A stretch of DNA of 64,000 nt, from the NCBI GenBank assembly GCA_934541115.1, contig CAKTDF010000005.1, positions 35,593 to 99,592 of the forward strand, given 5' to 3'. Origin of the DNA: an uncultured Eubacteriales bacterium (GTDB lineage Bacteria; Bacillota; Clostridia; Oscillospirales; Acutalibacteraceae). Position numbers and translations under genes: made by a program. Below, piece after piece: positions 36,700-44,807 of the stretch (positions within the stretch are counted from its first letter, which is position 1; each line of letters opens with the position of its first letter). The notes under the pieces were generated by a model. The model was not told the DNA's origin. It searched no databases and saw only the letters and a list, made by a program, of their open reading frames with translations.

Positions 36700-37522
36700 A
36701 TGAAAAAGGTACTGTCCGTAATTCTTTCGCTCGTAATGCTACTTTGCGTTCTGCCTGTTTCAAGCATTGCGGCAAAGGATTACCGTAGCAATCGCAGCTA
36801 TTCCGGCAACCTGCATCACCACCGGTTACACCGAGGGAACAAGATGTAAGGATTGCGGCAAGTGGCTCACCGGTCACGAAGAAATTGCCAAGGATTCAAC
36901 CGTACATGCAGGTCCCGTTGTCGAGGTTGAAGCAGTTGAAGCTACCTGCACCGCAGCAGGAACAACAGCCGGTCTTAAGTGCGCAGCTTGCGGAGGCATA
37001 ATCAGCGGTGTTGAAAACGTTGAGGCACTCGGTCACGATTATGTTGCAGGCACTCCGGTTGCTCCTACCTGCACAGAGGAAGGCTATACCGTTTATACCT
37101 GCTCACGCTGCCATGACAGCTATAAGGCTGATAAGACTGCTGCAACCGGTCACTCATTCGGTGAATGGACTGTTTCAAGAGAGTCCACCTGCACCGCTGC
37201 CGGTGAAGAAGTCAGAGTATGCGCTAATTGCGACGCGAAAGAAACCAGAGCACTTGCTCTCAAGGATCACACTCCCATTGTTGTTCCCGGAAAGGCTCCT
37301 ACCTGCACAGAGGACGGACGTACCGATGGAACAAAGTGCTCAGTATGCGGTACTGTTATTGACGCCGGCGAAGTTATCCCTGCAAAGGGTCACACCGATG
37401 CTGACGGCGACAATGCTTGCGACGACTGCGGCGCAACGATCAAAAAGCTCAGCTTTATTGATAAGATTAAGGCTTTCTTCCAGAAGATTATCAACTGGTT
37501 CAAAAACCTTTTCAAAAAATAA
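36700..37522 (+). pseudogene. Exported Cys-repeat protein interrupted by a frameshift
   Basis: AAAGGAGGTAATTCC precedes an ATG at 36700 that opens a clean signal peptide (MKKVLSVILSLVMLLCVLPV then SSIAAKD). That frame then turns to nonsense and stops near 36849. The continuation is one frame over, open from before 36767 to 37522. It has five degenerate repeats of about 38 residues with a TC...G(Y/T)T...C..CG pattern ending in a GH motif (for instance ATCTAAGTTAGLKCAACGG and APTCTEDGRTDGTKCSVCG). The C-terminal tail is amphipathic, IDKIKAFFQKIINWFKNLFK. One base too many between about 36768 and 36790 would explain it. It could be an inactivated gene or a sequencing error. The repeats resemble cell-surface modules of gut Clostridia; function unknown. 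Confidence 0.7.
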
Positions 37523-37563
37523 GAAGCAAAGAGTATTTTAAACTCTCCTGTATTCATTAAAAG

Positions 37564-37595
37564 AGGTGCACTCCGAAAGGGGTGCACCTTCTTTT
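37564..37595 (+). terminator. Terminator of the Cys-repeat gene
   Basis: AGGTGCAC (37564-37571) and GTGCACCT (37582-37589) enclose a TCC/GGG-closed GAAA tetraloop, followed by TCTTTTCT. Confidence 0.8.
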
Positions 37596-37656
37596 CTGTT
37601 GATTATGTCTGTCATCTGATATCATGTGCCGAGTGTTGGTTACTACTTGCAATCTT

Positions 37657-37936
37657 TAAGCTGAGGAGAGTCGAACTCAATGCGGTTTTTTAAGGCAAAT
37701 TTTCACCGATACGTCGTTAAAAAGCCTCGCAATGCGTCAGCATTACTCACCTTTTTGCCTTGTCTCGGCAAAAATTTGCTCTTAAAAAACTGCTTCACAC
37801 CTGAAGGATTTGTTTTTTGGTGCAGTGTGGTTCTTCTTTGGCGAGGCAATACTTTCGTATTGTGAGACAAAAAGAGCCGCAATGTGCCGGAAAACAAATT
37901 CTTCAGGCGCATTGGGTTCGGCTCTCCTCAGCTTAG
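37657..37936. repeat. 280-bp fold-back (MITE-like) element
   Basis: The ends form a 27-28-bp inverted repeat, TAAGCTGAGGAGAG... at 37657-37684 against 37909-37936, with 2 mismatches. Inside, a second imperfect inverted repeat pairs 37682-37701 with 37774-37795 (GGTTTTTTAAG against CTTAAAAAACT). No protein is encoded. The right end overlaps the last 4 bases of the znuB-znuA gene, which stops at 37933. The internal stretch 37727-37780 resembles 63820-63885 (CGTTAAAAAGCCTCGCAATG against CGTTGAAAATGCTCGCAATG). It fills most of the 37523-37932 gap. Confidence 0.72.
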
Positions 37937-39723
37937 CCATTAACTGCGCTTTCAAGTGCAGAAAGATTGCGTTCCATGAGAGAGATATAGCTCTCATGGT
38001 TATTAAAGTCTTCGGCGGAGATGACGTGACAGGAATAGAGTGTCAAAACATCTGCACCGGTACTTTCCGCAATTGATTTTGCAACGTTTCCGGTGCTCAG
38101 ATCAACCTTGAAAACGACCGGCAAATTTTCCGCTTTAACCTTTTCGGTTAAAAAAGCAATTGTTGTTGGGTTGGCGTCGCTTTGTGCCGAACAGCCGGGA
38201 AAAGCCGCATAAAACTCAAAAGAGTATTCGTCCGCAAGATATTTGAACGGAAAACGATCGCCGACAACAAAGTGTTTACCTGCCGCCTTTTTTGAAAACG
38301 CACGGAACTTTTCATCAAGCTCATTAAGCTTTTCAAGGTAGTCGCGAGTTCTGTTTTCATAGTTCTCTTTGTGTTCGCTGTCGCGTTCGCAAAGTGCCTT
38401 GGAAATAGCGGAAGCTATTTTTTCGGCATTTTTCGGAGAGGTCCAAACATGTTCGTCATATTCTTCGTCTTTTTCATGGTTATGTGTTTCTTCCTCCTCC
38501 TGTTCCATGCCCTCAAGCGTTTCCTCTTTGAGGTTTTCTGTCACGTCCATCATGCGAACTATGGTCATATTGTCGGTATCAATTGAGGAAAGCATGGACC
38601 TTACCCATTCGTCCGATTCACCGCCTCCGTAAACAAAAACATCGCACTGCTCAATTTTCATTATGTCCGCCGCCGTCGGTTCAAATGTGTGGCTCTCTTC
38701 GCCGGGAGACAGAAGCATTGTTATTTCGGCATCGTCGCCGGCAATCTGTTTTGCAAAATCGTATGGGGCAAAGCCTGTCGTAACGACGCTCGTCTTTTCT
38801 TTTTGATAAACTCTCACCGAACCGGTAAGAGGTACCGCAAAAACCGTGAAAGCGGAAAGAACGGCAACCGCGCCGCAGAGTATCTTTTTACCTTTTTTGA
38901 GGCGCACGGAATTGAGAATACCTTTCATGAGTGAAAAGGCTGCGAGCGCAAAAATGTTCACACAAACCACGCTTGCGCCGGTCGGAGCCTCAAAACGTAT
39001 TGAAACGAGAAGTCCGGAAAAGAAGCATACTACGGATACCGCCGCGGAGGAAAAAATAACGCTCTTATAGCTTTTGCAAAGCCGCATTGATGTGATAGCA
39101 GGAAAAATAATGAGACTTGAAATTAAAAGGGCGCCCATCATTCTCATGCCGATGACGATAGTTACCGCAGTCAATGCAGCAATGAGTATATTGTACGCTC
39201 CCACACGGGTGCCCGTTGCTTTTGAAAAGCTTTCATCAAACGTTACGGCAAAAATCTCGTTATAAAAAACAATATACAATGCCAGCACCGCAATGCTCAA
39301 AACAACGCTCAACGCAACGTCCGCACCGCTCATTGTGAGAATGCTGCCGAACATGTAATTATAGATGTCAACATTCATTCCTGTTGTCAATGAGGTTACC
39401 ATTACGCCTATGGCAAGAGCTCCGGTTGAAATGAGCGCAATTGCCGCGTCGCCCTTAATTTTTCCGCTTTCGCTCATGCGTAACAGCAGAAACGCCGCAA
39501 TCACAACAATAGGCAGTGAAAAGTAAAGCGGAGCAATATTGGCGGCGCAGGCAATCGCGAGCGCTCCGAACCCCACATGAGAAAGTCCGTCTCCAATCAT
39601 TGAAAAACGCTTGAGAACAAGACTGACGCCAAGCAGCGCCGCGCAAAGGGAGATGAGTACGCCGGCAATCAGGGCGCGCTGCAAAAATGGCTGAGAAATG
39701 ATCAGATTTATTGCTTCAGGCAT
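37933..39723 (-). CDS. znuB-znuA: Zinc ABC transporter: permease (ZnuB) fused to substrate-binding protein (ZnuA)
   Basis: A 596-aa protein combining two transporter parts. Residues 1 to about 270 are an ABC-3 permease with seven or more helices (GDGLSHVGFGALAIA, GALLISSLIIFPA). One more hydrophobic segment near residue 285 leads into a ZnuA-type binding domain. That domain has VVTTGFAPYDFAKQIAGD, GEESHTFEPTAAD with a metal His, an acidic His-rich loop (THNHEKDEEYDEHVW), and VGDRFPFKYLADEY. The His loop favours zinc over manganese. The start at 39723, after GGAGGTGAAAAAA, lies 8 bp inside the znuC end. The binding protein is thus tethered, with no separate lipoprotein. The last bases overlap a fold-back element. 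Confidence 0.92.
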   Translation of the reverse strand: MPEAINLIISQPFLQRALIAGVLISLCAALLGVSLVLKRFSMIGDGLSHVGFGALAIACAANIAPLYFSLPIVVIAAFLLLRMSESGKIKGDAAIALISTGALAIGVMVTSLTTGMNVDIYNYMFGSILTMSGADVALSVVLSIAVLALYIVFYNEIFAVTFDESFSKATGTRVGAYNILIAALTAVTIVIGMRMMGALLISSLIIFPAITSMRLCKSYKSVIFSSAAVSVVCFFSGLLVSIRFEAPTGASVVCVNIFALAAFSLMKGILNSVRLKKGKKILCGAVAVLSAFTVFAVPLTGSVRVYQKEKTSVVTTGFAPYDFAKQIAGDDAEITMLLSPGEESHTFEPTAADIMKIEQCDVFVYGGGESDEWVRSMLSSIDTDNMTIVRMMDVTENLKEETLEGMEQEEEETHNHEKDEEYDEHVWTSPKNAEKIASAISKALCERDSEHKENYENRTRDYLEKLNELDEKFRAFSKKAAGKHFVVGDRFPFKYLADEYSFEFYAAFPGCSAQSDANPTTIAFLTEKVKAENLPVVFKVDLSTGNVAKSIAESTGADVLTLYSCHVISAEDFNNHESYISLMERNLSALESAVNG

Positions 39724-40423
39724 TTTTTTCACCTCCGGAGAATGATTTATAGATGTCGCTTTCAAGGTACTCGCTGACGGTGCCGAAAAATGCGCCGTCT
39801 TTTCTCATATGAAGAATATGTGTAGCGTAGCGCAGTGACGAATAAAGGTCGTGCGAGACCATAATTACGGTTATGCCGAACTCGCGGTTGATTTTTTCAA
39901 TTATACGGTAAAAGTCTGCCGTAACCACAGGGTCAAGCCCCGTGACCGGTTCGTCAAGCAGCAAAAGCTTTTTTGTTGCGCAAAGGGCACGAGCAAGAAG
40001 AACTCTTTGCTGCTGTCCGCCGGAAAGCTCACGATAGCATTTGTCGCGTAGCGGCATAATGTCAAGCTTTTGCATATTCTCTTCTGCAAGCTTTTTCTGT
40101 TCTTTTGAAAAGAATATGCCCTTTTTGGACGCAAGGCAGCCGGAAAGCACGACTTCCCATACGCTTGCGGGAAAACCTTTTTGTGCGGTGGTTTGCTGCG
40201 GAAGATAGCCGATTTCACGTTTTCTGAGTCCGTCCCCCATGTGGAGATGTCCGCTCTCTGTTTCAAGCAGACCGAGCACTGCTTTGACAAGAGTACTTTT
40301 GCCGCTTCCGTTTTCACCCACTATGCAAAGATAATCACCTTTGTTCACGGTGAAGTTGAGATTTTTTGCAACAGCGTTGCCGTCATAACCGAGCACAACG
40401 TTTTTGCAGTCTATGAGTGCCAT
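39716..40423 (-). CDS. znuC: Zinc ABC transporter ATP-binding protein
   Basis: The 235-aa ATPase of the zinc importer. Walker A is GENGSGKSTLVKAVLGLL (residues about 37-54), the Q-loop is in GYLPQQTTAQKGFPASVW, the ABC signature is RELSGGQQQRVLLARAL (near residue 133), and Walker B is KLLLLDEPVTGLDP. The switch His is in VIMVSHDL. The ATG overlaps the zur stop by one base (TAATG), so the two are coupled. It pairs with the permease-binding fusion downstream. Zinc specificity is inferred from the neighbours. Confidence 0.93.
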   Translation of the reverse strand: MALIDCKNVVLGYDGNAVAKNLNFTVNKGDYLCIVGENGSGKSTLVKAVLGLLETESGHLHMGDGLRKREIGYLPQQTTAQKGFPASVWEVVLSGCLASKKGIFFSKEQKKLAEENMQKLDIMPLRDKCYRELSGGQQQRVLLARALCATKKLLLLDEPVTGLDPVVTADFYRIIEKINREFGITVIMVSHDLYSSLRYATHILHMRKDGAFFGTVSEYLESDIYKSFSGGEKNA

Positions 40424-40845
40424 TAATTATCACCTTTCTTTGCCATGCAGTCTTTGCAGACGCCCACAAGGACAGTCAGTTCATTGTCAACGCAAAAGCC
40501 GTGTTCTTTGAGAAGATGCTCGTTTGCCTCTTTCATAAAGTCGCAGCCTAGGTGGACAAATTTTCCGCATTCGCTGCACCGCAGATGGATATGCTTTGAG
40601 CACTCGCTGCTGTTTTCAACGAACTGAAACGCCGCGCTTTTTTTGCCATCGCGTGAAAATCGGCGGACCTCTCCTTGCTCCGTCAGCGAGTCAAGGTAGC
40701 GGTATACTGTTGTTCTGCCGACGGAGAAACCGCTTTTTTCAAGCAGGTCAACCAGCTCGTCAACTGTCAGGCTTTTTTCTTTGTTTTCGCGCAGACAGGA
40801 GAGAATCCGAGTGCGCTGTTGAGTTTTGTACTCCGCTTTTTTCAT
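40423..40845 (-). CDS. zur: Fur-family regulator, probably Zur
   Basis: A 140-aa Fur-superfamily metalloregulator. The winged helix is in LTVDELVDLLEKSGFSVGRT then TVYRYLDSL (residues about 25-55). The C-terminal dimer domain has HIHLRCSECGKFVHLGC and CKDC, the structural zinc cysteines, plus His-rich sensing residues. Zur rather than Fur is inferred from the operon with znuC and znuB-znuA and from the palindrome at its promoter. I start at MKKAEYKTQQ (40845) after GGAGGACAAT, not at 40881. It should repress its own operon when zinc is plentiful. Confidence 0.88.
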   Translation of the reverse strand: MKKAEYKTQQRTRILSCLRENKEKSLTVDELVDLLEKSGFSVGRTTVYRYLDSLTEQGEVRRFSRDGKKSAAFQFVENSSECSKHIHLRCSECGKFVHLGCDFMKEANEHLLKEHGFCVDNELTVLVGVCKDCMAKKGDN

Positions 40846-40864
40846 ATTGTCCTCCAAAATGAAA

Positions 40865-40909
40865 ATGAAATTCAATTTCATATTATATACCTTTTTTGGT
40901 ATTTGTCAA
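40865..40909 (-). promoter_or_regulatory. zur operon promoter with Zur-box-like operator
   Basis: On the minus strand TTGACA (40909-40904) and TATAAT (40887-40882) are 16 bp apart. Directly downstream of the -10 box is a perfect 17-bp palindrome, ATGAAATTCAATTTCAT (40865-40881), covering the transcription start. Size and A/T character fit a Fur/Zur box, so occupancy would block initiation. Confidence 0.8.
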
Positions 40910-40931
40910 GAAAAACAGACCTAAAAAAACG

Positions 40932-40960
40932 TTGCCAAAAGCAAAAGAGTATATTATAAT
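40932..40960 (+). promoter_or_regulatory. Promoter of the lysophospholipase-like gene
   Basis: TTGCCA (40932-40937) and TATAAT (40955-40960) are 17 bp apart. The promoter diverges from the zur promoter, with the -35 boxes about 23 bp apart. Confidence 0.7.
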
Positions 40961-41060
40961 CATAGACAGTGCAGATGTTTGTATGCTCTGCTTTTTGCAG
41001 ACATGCAGTGTGCTGCCGTGATTTAAATGAAAACTATTACCGAACAGGAGGCATATTAAA

Positions 41061-41990
41061 ATGGCAGTTACAAAAAAAGATGCGTACTTTGTTTCTTCAA
41101 CAGGCATTGATAATATCCATTGCTGCATTTGGCAGGACGGAGAAAAGGAACCGAAAGCAATTTTTCAGATTGCTCACGGCGTTTCTGAATATATTGACCG
41201 CTATGACGAGTTTGCGCGTTTTCTTGCGGAAAACGGATATATTGTTTGCGGCAATGACCACCTCGGTCACGGACTTTCTGCAAAAACGCTTGATGATCTC
41301 GGCTTTTTTGCAGATGAGGACGGTGATATCCGCCTCGTTGATGATATGCATATACTCTCTCTGATCATGAAGAAAAGGCACCCGGGTCTGCCGCTGATAC
41401 TTTTCGGTCACAGCATGGGTTCATTTTGCGCACGTGTGTATGCCGCAACCTTTGGCGAAGAGCTTTCCGCTCTCATTCTCTGCGGAACAGGCGAGCTGCC
41501 GGCTTCTGCCGTTGTGCTTGAGGAGCCGTTGCGTTTCCTTTGCAAAAAGCTTGGCGCAAGGGCGGCTGTGCCCGGTGATATGCTTGACAAATTCGGCGCT
41601 CTCACCGTCCGCGACAGACAGACAGATAAGGATTGGCTCAGCCGTAACCGTGAGAATGTTGAAAAATATATTGCCGACCCGTATTGCGGAGCTCCGCTGA
41701 AGCTCGGCGGAATGAGAGACATTGTTTCGCTTGCCAATTCTGCCTGCGCAACCGAATGGGCATTCCGTATTCCGCTCGGTCTGCCGATTATGCTTATTTC
41801 CGGTGCAAAGGATCCCGTCGGAATGAACGGCAAGGGCGTTATCGCCTGTTGTGACAATCTTGAAAGTGCGGGTCATACGCCCGAGGTCATTCTTTATCCG
41901 GGTGACCGGCACGAGATACTGAACGAGGACGACCGCGAAAAGGTATTTTCAGATGTGCTTTCGTGGACAGAAAAAGTGCTTTGTGATTAA
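41061..41990 (+). CDS. Alpha/beta hydrolase, lysophospholipase/monoacylglycerol lipase type
   Basis: A 309-aa Hydrolase_4 (serine aminopeptidase S33-like) enzyme. IAHGVSEYIDRYDEFARFLA is the oxyanion region near residue 36, CGNDHLGHG follows, and the nucleophile is in ILFGHSMGSFCARVY (Ser near residue 120). The acid is in ISGAKDPVG and the His in YPGDRHEIL near residue 285. The set matches lysophospholipase L2 and monoacylglycerol lipases. No signal peptide, so it is cytoplasmic. ACAGGAGGCATATTAAA gives a clear start. Substrate not determinable. Confidence 0.88.
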   Translation: MAVTKKDAYFVSSTGIDNIHCCIWQDGEKEPKAIFQIAHGVSEYIDRYDEFARFLAENGYIVCGNDHLGHGLSAKTLDDLGFFADEDGDIRLVDDMHILSLIMKKRHPGLPLILFGHSMGSFCARVYAATFGEELSALILCGTGELPASAVVLEEPLRFLCKKLGARAAVPGDMLDKFGALTVRDRQTDKDWLSRNRENVEKYIADPYCGAPLKLGGMRDIVSLANSACATEWAFRIPLGLPIMLISGAKDPVGMNGKGVIACCDNLESAGHTPEVILYPGDRHEILNEDDREKVFSDVLSWTEKVLCD

Positions 41991-42145
41991 GGCGACGCCG
42001 CACAAAAAAATCTTACTGCGCAATTTGCACACCACGATTTTAAGCGTCAAATGTACTAAAAGAATGGTTGTCGCATTTATAGAGGAAAGCGTTTTTCCAT
42101 AGATGCCGCGAGCCGGTGAAAAACATCTGAAAGCGAACTGTTTAA

Positions 42146-42194
42146 TATGAAGTCTTAATTTAACGAGTCTCGTGAAACATAGTCTTTTGCCTTG
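42146..42194. repeat. Dispersed palindrome, degenerate half copy
   Basis: ATATGAAGTCTTAATTTAACG then GTGAAACATAGTCTTTTGC closely follows the right half of copy 3 (46255-46297), but the left AAAGACTATATTTC arm is gone. It no longer folds as the others do. It lies in the 41991-42420 gap, which otherwise holds a possible promoter (TTGCAT 42305 with TAAAAT 42328) and a CAATTGT/ACAATTG hairpin near 42337-42360. Confidence 0.7.
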
Positions 42195-42420
42195 GGCTTG
42201 CGTTTAATGCAGCGGCTTTGGCGATTTCGCTTTCTTCAGTTAAACTATATTTAAATAAAATCTGCTAAATTTTTACCGTATTGTATTTCCGCCGCCGAAA
42301 GGTCTTGCATTTTTTTGCCCGATGGTATAAAATAGGCAATTGTGATGTGTCCGACAATTGGATTTAAGCCCATTCAATTGCGGCGGAAACGAAATTTTTT
42401 TGAAAAGGATGAAAACCACG

Positions 42421-44346
42421 ATGGCTAAAGAAGAAAAAACATCTGCCGAAAAATACCGTGAGGAACGCAAAGCGCGTCTCGCTAAGGCAGCAAAGAAAAG
42501 TCAAAAGGCTTATAACCCCCAGGCAGGAAAAATTGCCGGTAAGGTTATTGCCGTTGTTCTTGTTGTTGCAATCGTTGCCGGTATCGTTGCTTTTGCTCTC
42601 AACAGAACCGGCGCGCTCGTCAAAAACAAAGTAGCTTTCAAGGTCGGCGACGTTGAGATCACTCAGCCGGAGTATTCTTATTATTACGCGTCGGCGAGCA
42701 ATCAGATCATTGGGTACCTTTCCTCAACTTATAGCAGCTATTTCGGAATCAGCTATGACTCAACCACAACTCCGGATAAGCAGCAGTACAGCAAAAATAT
42801 TCAGGCGTTCGGTTTCCCTGTTATGGAGCTTGAAGAAGGTGAAACCGCAACATGGGCGGATTACTTTGAGTTCTTTACAAAAAGACAGATCAGAATGATC
42901 AAGGGTCTTGACAAGCTTGCGAAAGAAAAGGGCATCGCTCTTGATGAAAGCGACATCAAATCAATTGACGACAGCCTTGTGAGTTTCCAGGAGAACATTG
43001 ATTCAAACGCTGCTGAAAACGGTTCTGTCGGCTACTCCCTCAACGGTTATTTCCGCGAATACTTCGGCAAGGGCGTTAATGAAAAGCTTGCCAAAGAAAT
43101 TATGAAAGACCAGTCTCTTGCCAACAAGTATATCACAACCATGACTGAAGAAATTGAAAACGGATATACTGACAAGCAGATTGAAAAGGAATACAAAAAG
43201 AATATCGACTCCTATGCGACAATCAGCTACAGAAGCTATAAGTTCACCGCCGAGACCGTTAAGGACGAGGAATCGGGCAAAGAGGCTGCAACAAAGGATA
43301 CTCTCGCAGCAGCTAAAAAAGACGCGCAGGCATTCATGGCTGCCGTAACGGACGAAAAGAGCTTCAAATCCCTTGCCGCCGAAAACGAGAAGAAGGCGGG
43401 AAATAAGGATTACAAGACTATGATCGATGATGACACCAAGACGCTCACCGAAGACGCAACCAAGGAGACCGTTTCGTCCTCAAACAGCGATGAAAAATTC
43501 CTTGATTGGGCTTTCTCGGCAGATACCAAAAAGGGTGACACCTATTTGCTTGAGGGTGACGACGGATGCACTGTGTTTATGATGGTTGCTCCGATGCACA
43601 AAGCTCCCGACAATGTTACCTATGATGTCAGACATATCCTTGTTGCTTTCCCGAAAGAGGAGACCACAACAACAGATGACAGCAGCAAGTCTGAAGAAGA
43701 GACAACTGCAACCGATACTGAGACTACCGAAAAAACCACTGAGGCTGAAACCACGGCAGCTGCAAAGACCGAAGAAAAGAAAGAGGACGTTAAGGTTGAA
43801 ACACTTGACACCTCAAAGTATAAGGATATCGGCATTTATCTTGATGTCAATGCCGACACCGCCAAGGATAAGGCTACCTATAAAAAGGCACAGGATATTC
43901 TTCAGAAATATCTTGACGGAGACCACACCGCAGAGGCTTTTGAGGCTCTTCAGAACGAGTATTCCGAAGATACCAGAGACGAAAGCACCAATGAGCTGAG
44001 AAAAACCGTTTATGAAAACGTCAGCAAGAACGAGATGAAGCCTGAGTTTGAAAAATGGTCGCTTGCAGAGGGCAGAAAAGAGGGCGACGTAGGTATTGTT
44101 GAAACCGACTACGGTTATCACATTATGTACTTTGTCAAGACCACCACAACCACATGGTCAGACACCATCAGATCGGCTCTTGCCGCTCCGGAAGTCAATG
44201 AGATTCAGACAAATGTTTCCGAGGGCGACGACACCGCAATCACCGCAGAAAACGCAGACTGCCTCGCAGACGTTGAAGACTTCACCATGAATGTTTTAAA
44301 GACTCGTATCAGAGAACAGTCCAAGTCTTCATCAGCAAGCCATTAA
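42421..44346 (+). CDS. Membrane-anchored parvulin-type peptidyl-prolyl isomerase with split PPIase domain
   Basis: A 641-aa extracytoplasmic foldase. A basic, Lys/Ala-rich cytoplasmic N-terminus of about 45 residues precedes one helix (AGKVIAVVLVVAIVAGIVAF in part). A SurA/PrsA-like N region follows, around FKVGDVEITQPEYSYYYASA. The parvulin domain opens with YDVRHILVAFPKEE (near residue 403) and ends with GIVETDYGYHIMYFVKT (near residue 560). In between lies an insert of about 50 Thr/Glu/Lys-rich residues. The start at 42421 is 12 nt after AAAAGG. It is not a lipoprotein, unlike PrsA. It is monocistronic, with its own terminator. Confidence 0.88.
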   Translation: MAKEEKTSAEKYREERKARLAKAAKKSQKAYNPQAGKIAGKVIAVVLVVAIVAGIVAFALNRTGALVKNKVAFKVGDVEITQPEYSYYYASASNQIIGYLSSTYSSYFGISYDSTTTPDKQQYSKNIQAFGFPVMELEEGETATWADYFEFFTKRQIRMIKGLDKLAKEKGIALDESDIKSIDDSLVSFQENIDSNAAENGSVGYSLNGYFREYFGKGVNEKLAKEIMKDQSLANKYITTMTEEIENGYTDKQIEKEYKKNIDSYATISYRSYKFTAETVKDEESGKEAATKDTLAAAKKDAQAFMAAVTDEKSFKSLAAENEKKAGNKDYKTMIDDDTKTLTEDATKETVSSSNSDEKFLDWAFSADTKKGDTYLLEGDDGCTVFMMVAPMHKAPDNVTYDVRHILVAFPKEETTTTDDSSKSEEETTATDTETTEKTTEAETTAAAKTEEKKEDVKVETLDTSKYKDIGIYLDVNADTAKDKATYKKAQDILQKYLDGDHTAEAFEALQNEYSEDTRDESTNELRKTVYENVSKNEMKPEFEKWSLAEGRKEGDVGIVETDYGYHIMYFVKTTTTTWSDTIRSALAAPEVNEIQTNVSEGDDTAITAENADCLADVEDFTMNVLKTRIREQSKSSSASH

Positions 44347-44387
44347 GCTTTTAAACTTCGGCAGAAATGCCTTTAAAACAAACTCAA

Positions 44388-44430
44388 CACCCCGGAGCGC
44401 TAAAACTTTTGGCGCTCCGGGGTGTATTTT
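44388..44430 (+). terminator. Terminator of the parvulin gene
   Basis: CACCCCGGAGCGC (44388-44400) pairs with GCGCTCCGGGGTG (44412-44424) over an 11-nt loop, then TATTTTGC. The remaining 44431-44807 gap holds no gene; I see two similar 15-mers (GTAACAAATTGTAAT, GCAACAAACTGCAAT) near 44510 and 44550 and a TATAAT near 44614. Confidence 0.85.
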
Positions 44431-44807
44431 GCGCACTTTTGTTCCGAAACAACAATAAAATTTCATTAAACTTAGTCACTGAATTGTCAACACTTTGAGG
44501 GCTCTGTGTAACAAATTGTAATCCAAATCTCACAAGTTGAAAACGTTTTGCAACAAACTGCAATGATTCTGTCAATTTGCTGTTTCCGTTTTTTGAGTAA
44601 AATCGCACACTGTATAATTGCCGCTGACCGGATCCGATGCAAGACCCAGATAACTTTTACAAATTATTTCGTCTCCGTTCATATTGAAGGTATGGTGGAG
44701 TAAAAAGCACAAAAAAGTTTTTGAGTGTATCGGATTCGGCTGCACAAAATATATGGGGATCGTGTGATCTTCACAGGTGCGAAATCTGAATACGGAGACT
44801 GTTACTT

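Noticed and set aside
44505..44565. Two similar 15-mers near 44510 and 44550 as possible iterons or a CRISPR start
   Set aside because: Only two imperfect units in A/T-rich sequence, with no regular spacing or cas genes.
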